Source of the DNA: DATJPR01 sp035506295
GTDB lineage: Bacteria; Bacteroidota; Ignavibacteria; UBA10030; UBA6906
Reading direction: 5' to 3'
Assembly: GCA_035506295.1 (NCBI GenBank)
Contig: DATJPR010000173.1
Location: forward strand, 1 to 11,634
Length of the DNA: 11,634 bases
Below are positions 7,485-11,634 of the stretch, one piece after another. Numbering within the stretch: the stretch's first letter is position 1; every line of letters begins with the position of its first letter. The translations under genes were made by a program, and so were the position numbers. Below the pieces are notes generated by a model, which saw nothing but the letters and a program-made list of their open reading frames with translations, made no database searches and had not been told where the DNA came from.

Positions 7485-7550
7485 CGGCAAGCATGACGTG
7501 ATTGCGACCCCGGATTCGGTTTGCCGGCATCATACCGTTAGGAAAAAGAA

Positions 7551-7564
7551 GAGAGGCAGCGTTG
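7551..7564 (+). promoter_or_regulatory. Strong ribosome binding site that sets a TTG start
   Basis: GAGAGG at 7551-7556 lies 5 nt before TTG at 7562-7564, preceded by a purine run. No ATG or GTG in frame follows before the conserved region, and the earlier in-frame TTG at 7502 has no SD. This fixes the methyltransferase start at 7562. Confidence 0.65.
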
Positions 7565-8155
7565 AACGATCGGACTTTTCAGGCAGATCGAGCCCGGGTT
7601 CTCGATGACCCGCAACGGCGGGTCTGGCTGCCGCCAGACGAGGTTCTTTCGACCATCGGTCTTCAGCCCGGAGCGGTGGTCGCGGATATCGGCGCTGGAA
7701 CGGGGTACTTCGCCCTTCCCTTCGCTGAGGCGGTCGGACCCACCGGAAAGGTGTTCGCCGTGGATTTCCAGCCTGCGATGCTCGGGAAAATTGCCGAGAA
7801 ACTTTCGGCCATCAAGCACCTGGCGAACATCGAGCTTCGCTCCGGTGCAGCCGGGTCGACGACACTTGATTCACAGAGCCTTGACATGGTCTTCATGGGA
7901 AACCTCTGGCACGAGCTCGATGAAATTCCTTCTGTGCTCGACGAAGTGAAACGAGTGTTGCGTGGAGCCGGCACACTCGCCATCGTTGACTGGCGGGCGG
8001 ACATTCCCTCGCCTCCGGGTCCGCCCGCTGATCACAGGATCTCCCTGGCCGACGTACTTAAGACGCTTCACACCGGGGGGTGGAGAGTGATCAAGTCGGG
8101 CAATGTGGGCTCGTACAGTCACTTCGTCGTTGCAACGCCGGGCGAAGGGCGATAA
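7562..8155 (+). CDS. Class I SAM-dependent methyltransferase of unknown substrate
   Basis: A 197-residue Rossmann-fold methyltransferase of the Methyltransf_11/31 type. Motif I is ADIGAGTGYF (41-50), the acidic ribose-binding residue is D68 in VFAVDFQ, motif IV is around LDMVFMGNLWHEL (107-119), and the strand after it is GTLAIVDWR (137-145). A proline-rich PSPPGPP (149-155) follows. No extra domain or membrane segment is seen. Starting at TTG 7562 removes 20 unlikely residues that an upstream TTG at 7502 would add. The gene follows the FAD oxidoreductase by 77 bp on the same strand with no evident terminator in the gap, so co-transcription with the hydroxyproline operon is possible. The substrate cannot be read from sequence; small-molecule, quinone and arsenite methylation are all open. 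Confidence 0.85.
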   Translation: MNDRTFQADRARVLDDPQRRVWLPPDEVLSTIGLQPGAVVADIGAGTGYFALPFAEAVGPTGKVFAVDFQPAMLGKIAEKLSAIKHLANIELRSGAAGSTTLDSQSLDMVFMGNLWHELDEIPSVLDEVKRVLRGAGTLAIVDWRADIPSPPGPPADHRISLADVLKTLHTGGWRVIKSGNVGSYSHFVVATPGEGR

Positions 8156-8374
8156 CCCGTTCAGGAATTCGGCCTCGTCTGACCTTCTCCAACACCCGCG
8201 CATTTCTCCTGCCCAATTTCCGCCGAAGTGTGGTTCTGCAACAGGGTCAAGAAAGAGTCGTCAACCCTAGGGTCCGCTGGGAGTATACGATACAGGAACG
8301 GGCTTCAAGACGGATCAACGGTTGACTATACTGACAACGCAGAACCTCCCGCGAACCTCTGGATCCCTCACAGT
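8156..8374. other. Intergenic stretch without a supported gene
   Basis: No reading frame here shows recognisable protein motifs. A promoter-like pair exists on the plus strand: TTCAAG at 8304-8309 and TATACT at 8327-8332 with exactly 17 bp between, though the -35 is only a 3/6 match. It points toward the ABC-ATPase remnant and may be its leftover promoter. No terminator hairpin with a T-tract was found after the methyltransferase stop. Confidence 0.4.
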
Positions 8375-8606
8375 CGTGATCACGTGAATATCTCTGAAGA
8401 GTCGGGCTCGACATTCGGGCTCCTCGGTTTGGACAGGGCAGGGAAGACGACGGTGATAAAAATGTTGAAGACGCTTCTGCCGTCGAGCGGGGAGTCGGCG
8501 CTGAGTCCGCGTACCGGCCCAGAACGTGATCATCTGACTCCCCTCGCTCGCGTTGGGTGTCGGTCTGCGCCGGGATTCCCTTGCGCTCCTGGGGCTGACG
8601 GCGAGG
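8375..8606 (+). pseudogene. Decayed fragment of an ABC-transporter ATP-binding protein
   Basis: In one frame, DHVNISEESGS then FGLLGLDRAGKTT (8417-8452) and IKMLKTLLPSSGE follow, matching the Walker A block of drug/antibiotic-type ABC ATPases, normally FGLLGPNGAGKTT then IKML-TLL-P-SGE. P-N-G has become L-D-R, while the catalytic GKTT is kept. After about 18 codon-equivalents a second colinear piece appears in a different frame from 8556, VGLRRDSL then GLTAR, resembling the IGVVxQ..SLD..LTARENL block that follows Walker A in the same family. The Q-loop glutamine itself looks lost. Thus at least one frameshift, no proper start, and no signature motif, Walker B or C-terminus. Homology stops near 8620 where the opposing gene's 3' end begins, so the rest was deleted or replaced. 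Reading the two blocks together is my inference; the first block alone is clear. Confidence 0.6.
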
Positions 8607-11249
8607 CTAGAGGTTGATCCAGTAGTTGAGTTTTGCAAGGAAGATATTCAGGGGCGCCGCGGTCCGCAGCGTTCCGACCGCGGCCCCGATGGACGCTACC
8701 CCCGGCTGCACGTACAGCGTGCGTTCTTGCGACCACACCAGGTACAGCTGCGAGCCCGGCCGGAATTCCCAACGAAGAACGAGGTTCGAACGGAATTGGC
8801 TGAAGGCGAAGTCCGGATTGGCGAACGAGAACGCCGGATCAGGAGTGGTGCCGAGCAAGCCGTCGTAGGAGGAGCCGTCGAGCAAGGCATCGAATGGATG
8901 AAACCTGTCTGCGTATCGATCCGCGAGCGGATCGGTCACGAGCCTGAACGAAGTGTATCTTCCGATCGAGGCGAAGGGACTCCCATAATACTGGAGGGAG
9001 AGCTCCGGCGTGAGATTGTAGTCGACCCGGAACGTCAGACCCAGCGATCGTTGATGAATGTGGGCAAGAACGTATTGTGGAACCGATCCCGCCAGCGGTG
9101 CTCCGACGTACTGGAGATTGTCAATGGTGGACTGATACGAAACGCTCGCGTTGAGCCGCAAGGTCGTGAACGGCATGACCGTCAACGCGGGTTGGATTGA
9201 AGATGTCCAGCCGCTCCCGTCGGCGGAGCGGCTGTACCCGGAGGTCAACTCCGCGTACAAACGGCGCGAAGGATCGGTTCGGGCGAACGCGGCAAGCGAC
9301 CACCAGGCGGGAACCAGAACGGCGTACCCCCCGCGAAGCAGACGGGTGTCCAGCGCCTGGGGCGTGTAGTTGAACTGCAGATTGACGGCCCAGTTGTTCA
9401 GGAATTCCGCATAGGCCGCGCTCCCGAGGGCCGTCGAGAGGTATCGCCCCCCGAAATCCCACGTGCTGGTCTGCGTAATCCCCAGCGAATAGGTCCGGAA
9501 GATCGACTCCGACTGGTTCACAAAGTAGGAGAGAGCGTTCTTGATCTTGATGATGTCCGCGAGCTGCATGTAGCCGATATCGTTCAGATCAAGGCCCGGA
9601 GATCGCCAATCAAGCTCGCTGGAATACCGCCAGAGACCTTTGCTTCCTTTGCCAATCCGGATCTGCCCGCCGTAGCCCGCGAGTTCTGTCCGGGCACTGT
9701 CGAATCGCACATAACCGATATCGGGTCGTTGAAAGTACCGGGCTGAGGATTCCTGAAGCACGGCGATCGCATCCCTGCTGCCGTTGATCGTACTCCCAAC
9801 GAGCTTTGCAGTGACAAAGAATTCCTTGTCGTTCCATTGATGCAGCAGATCAATCCCGCCGGTGAAGGCGTTCCGGTTCATCGACGCGAGCTGGGAATCG
9901 TTGATGATGCGGTTCGTCGCCGTCACGATGCCACCGAGCGTGGTGTTCCCTTCGCCATAATCCTGCTGCACACGCGCGAGCGTATAGCTGGTGAGGGGCT
10001 CGACCGCGACCTCTCTCTTCGTCGTTGCCCCCTCGATGTCGGCTACCTCCTTGTTCGTCACACTCTGGAGGATGCCTATCCCCAGTCCGTCCGCAGTCTT
10101 GCCGCTCACCTTGAGTGCGCTCAGGATCGTCGTGTAGTCCGGAAATTGCATATACTCGCCTTCGGCCGGCGTCGGCACATAGCTCGGCACATGGCCGATC
10201 CTGCGGCTGTAGAACAGGTTGACGTTGTCGAAATCGAAAGCGTAGATGCTTCTTCCCTCGACGAAGAAGGGGCGCTTCTCTTCGAAAAGTGTCTCGAAGG
10301 CGGTAAGATTCATCACGGAGGGATCTGCTTCCACCTGACCGAAGTCCGGGTTGATCGTGAGATCCGCGGTGATGTTGCTCGTGAGTCCGATCTTCGCATC
10401 CAGCCCGGCATTCCCGAGCCAGGTGCGTCCTTTGTCCGCGAAGGGATTCTCAGCATCGGTCGGAAACGTCTTCAGCTTCCCGAGCGTATAGGGCACGATC
10501 TCGATCCGGCGCGAAGGCGGGAGGTCCTTGATGCCGTGGATTTCGCCGAAGAGATAGAGGATCCCCGGACCTGTCGACGATTGTACTTCCCAATCGCTTT
10601 CTTCCTGCAGGCGGTCGATCCAACGCCAGCAGTGCATGCCCCAGACCTGCTCTTCATCGCTGCTGTAGCGCAGCTGACTGAGGGGAATCCTGAACTCTGC
10701 AGTCCACGCGGAGTCCTCGGATCCCGCCGCCCCATCCCACACCGCGTTCCAATCATAATCCCCATTTGATGGGTTCGTCAGGACCAGGTCGATCTTCTGT
10801 CCAGCGGCGGTAATATCGAATTCGAATCCGGTCCGATGATCATGATAGCTGTCGAATGTTATCCCCACCATGTCGCCGTTGAACTCGTCGCGCTTGCCGG
10901 CTTTTCTGATGATCTTCTCCGGCTCCCTGTCGAAAGCACGGATGGCAACATAGACGCCTCGGTCATCATAGAGGATTTTCACCTGTGTGGGCTGAGAGGG
11001 CTTCGCCCCCTCATTGGGCACCCACTGAGTGAATTCTCCGGCCCATACACCCTGAAGCCAGCACGCATCGTTGAGTACGCCGTCCACGACCGGAGACTCC
11101 CCCTGAAGGCGGGTGGCAAAATACCTGCGCGGGGCCTTGGTCGCAGTCGAGCGCGTCGAATCGGAATCGGCGGCAAGCAGTTTTGGTGCGGCGACGTTCC
11201 CGGCTACAGCGACAACACAAGACAACCATATGGCACGTCGAAGAGTCAT
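8607..11249 (-). CDS. Outer-membrane protein with CBM9-like N-terminal domain and DUF5916 beta-barrel
   Basis: An 880-residue predicted exported protein. From the ATG at 11249 there is a signal peptide: basic n-region TLRR, hydrophobic core near residues 7-20, and probable cleavage after LLAA at about 27. Next is a CBM9-like beta-sandwich (about 45-240) with VDGVLNDACW (56-64), VYVAIRAFD (99-107), FDSYHDHRTGFEF (132-144) and AWTAEFRIPLSQLRY (181-195). Then follows the DUF5916 part with NPDFGQVEADP (300-310) and EEKRPFFVEG (323-332), and a long aromatic-rich region of alternating strands to the end, whose last residues (AKLNYWINL) look like a barrel closing strand. Function of this family is unknown; cell-surface carbohydrate or peptide handling is a guess. 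A TTG at 11282 would add 11 residues before the signal peptide, so I prefer the ATG. It is transcribed alone toward the ABC remnant. Confidence 0.88.
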   Translation of the reverse strand: MTLRRAIWLSCVVAVAGNVAAPKLLAADSDSTRSTATKAPRRYFATRLQGESPVVDGVLNDACWLQGVWAGEFTQWVPNEGAKPSQPTQVKILYDDRGVYVAIRAFDREPEKIIRKAGKRDEFNGDMVGITFDSYHDHRTGFEFDITAAGQKIDLVLTNPSNGDYDWNAVWDGAAGSEDSAWTAEFRIPLSQLRYSSDEEQVWGMHCWRWIDRLQEESDWEVQSSTGPGILYLFGEIHGIKDLPPSRRIEIVPYTLGKLKTFPTDAENPFADKGRTWLGNAGLDAKIGLTSNITADLTINPDFGQVEADPSVMNLTAFETLFEEKRPFFVEGRSIYAFDFDNVNLFYSRRIGHVPSYVPTPAEGEYMQFPDYTTILSALKVSGKTADGLGIGILQSVTNKEVADIEGATTKREVAVEPLTSYTLARVQQDYGEGNTTLGGIVTATNRIINDSQLASMNRNAFTGGIDLLHQWNDKEFFVTAKLVGSTINGSRDAIAVLQESSARYFQRPDIGYVRFDSARTELAGYGGQIRIGKGSKGLWRYSSELDWRSPGLDLNDIGYMQLADIIKIKNALSYFVNQSESIFRTYSLGITQTSTWDFGGRYLSTALGSAAYAEFLNNWAVNLQFNYTPQALDTRLLRGGYAVLVPAWWSLAAFARTDPSRRLYAELTSGYSRSADGSGWTSSIQPALTVMPFTTLRLNASVSYQSTIDNLQYVGAPLAGSVPQYVLAHIHQRSLGLTFRVDYNLTPELSLQYYGSPFASIGRYTSFRLVTDPLADRYADRFHPFDALLDGSSYDGLLGTTPDPAFSFANPDFAFSQFRSNLVLRWEFRPGSQLYLVWSQERTLYVQPGVASIGAAVGTLRTAAPLNIFLAKLNYWINL

Positions 11250-11634
11250 AAGCTTCCGGTGTTGATATTCTCGGGGGTTCAATAAGCTCGCGGGGTCAAC
11301 CGAACGGTTCCTCCGGTGTGGAGAAGCGAGAAATCCGCGGTTGGCGAGGTCGACAATCTGTGCGAGGGGGCGTTCTTGGAGAACTTTCCTCGAAGGCTAG
11401 AAACGACCGTTCATTCATGGAGCAAAAGTCGGTCGAGAAAAACAAGCCTCTGGAACCCACTTCTTTTCAGCATAATGGGGAGACGACCTGTCGAACATCG
11501 CTGAATCTTGCGATCGCAAAGAACGATCCTTGATTCTCCGTCCCGTGCAAAGCGGTGTCCCCGGCGACGTGTACAGAAATTGTTCGGGATTGTGATCATC
11601 TACTTTTCTTTCGCCTGCTCTTTTGTTACGTTGG
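11250..11634. other. Upstream non-coding region of the DUF5916 gene
   Basis: Short frames here of 60-70 codons have no recognisable motifs and no convincing SD, so I call no gene. The stretch should hold the promoter of the minus-strand outer-membrane protein. I could not find a convincing -35/-10 pair on that strand. A TTG at 11580 with TACTTTTC at 11601 is a near match to a Bacteroidota-type promoter facing out of the window, but it is too weak to call. Confidence 0.45.
11508..11519. promoter_or_regulatory. Perfect 12-bp palindrome TTGCGATCGCAA, operator candidate
   Basis: The 12 bases are identical to their reverse complement and sit about 260 bp upstream of the DUF5916 start in non-coding DNA. 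Such a symmetric site suits a dimeric DNA-binding protein. The GCGATCGC core is also a common repeated motif in some genomes, so chance or a methylation site is equally possible. Confidence 0.3.

Noticed and set aside
7485..7526. CGGCAA and TTGCCG inverted repeat after the FAD oxidoreductase as a terminator
   Set aside because: Only 6 bp of stem with a 30-nt loop and no T-tract.
8375..8384. Palindrome CGTGATCACG within the ABC remnant
   Set aside because: Ten-base palindromes with a GATC core are expected by chance at this length and it lies in decayed coding sequence.
8228..8617. The 129-codon frame as an intact small gene
   Set aside because: Only about 45 residues in the middle resemble anything (ABC Walker A), the flanks are unrelated, and the downstream homologous block is in another frame. 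It is better explained as a pseudogene.
9837..10769. A 310-codon plus-strand open frame inside the DUF5916 gene
   Set aside because: The opposite strand encodes an uninterrupted protein with clear CBM9/DUF5916 motifs; this frame shows Arg-rich shadow composition and no SD.
11580..11608. Bacteroidota-type promoter (TTG, 18 bp, TACTTTTC) facing out of the window
   Set aside because: The -7 element lacks its final G and the spacing is slightly short; with no downstream gene visible the match is not convincing.
1..11634. tRNA, rRNA, CRISPR arrays, insertion sequences or phage genes
   Set aside because: No cloverleaf-like or rRNA-like sequence, no regularly spaced direct repeats and no transposase or integrase motif were seen on either strand.

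Overview
The window reads as bacterial chromosome from an anaerobe-leaning or metabolically flexible heterotroph. Base composition is moderately GC-rich (high fifties by eye). The large minus-strand outer-membrane protein with a CBM9-like domain and a DUF5916 barrel is typical of Bacteroidota, Ignavibacteriota, Gemmatimonadota and relatives. Several starts carry Shine-Dalgarno sequences, which argues against classical Bacteroidia. An Ignavibacteriota-like or related lineage is my best guess, but it is only an inference.

Layout. (1) 1-1685, plus strand: the 3' part of a corrinoid-activation protein (MetH activation-domain family) overlaps by ATGA with a uroporphyrinogen-decarboxylase-family protein. 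The pair belongs to corrinoid-dependent methyl transfer. (2) 1663-2700, minus strand: a zinc alcohol dehydrogenase, overlapping the previous gene tail to tail by 23 bp. (3) 2830-7484, plus strand: a tight four-gene operon encoding a DHDPS-family lyase/deaminase, an aldehyde dehydrogenase, a proline-racemase-family epimerase and a DadA-like FAD oxidoreductase. Together these make a complete trans-4-hydroxy-L-proline to 2-oxoglutarate pathway. (4) 7562-8155, plus strand: a small class I SAM methyltransferase with a TTG start. (5) 8156-8606: no intact gene, but a decayed fragment of an ABC-transporter ATPase. (6) 8607-11249, minus strand: the CBM9/DUF5916 outer-membrane protein. (7) 11250-11634: non-coding upstream region with a perfect 12-bp palindrome.

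How the genes work together. In the central operon the epimerase turns trans-4-hydroxy-L-proline into cis-4-hydroxy-D-proline. The FAD enzyme oxidises this to 1-pyrroline-4-hydroxy-2-carboxylate, the DHDPS-like enzyme deaminates it to 2-oxoglutarate semialdehyde, and the aldehyde dehydrogenase yields 2-oxoglutarate for the TCA cycle. No transporter, regulator or prolidase is visible in the window. The neighbouring corrinoid methyl-transfer pair raises the unproven idea that a methylated hydroxyproline, such as a betaine, is demethylated before entering the pathway. This is the most interesting hypothesis here, but the rest of that locus lies outside the window.
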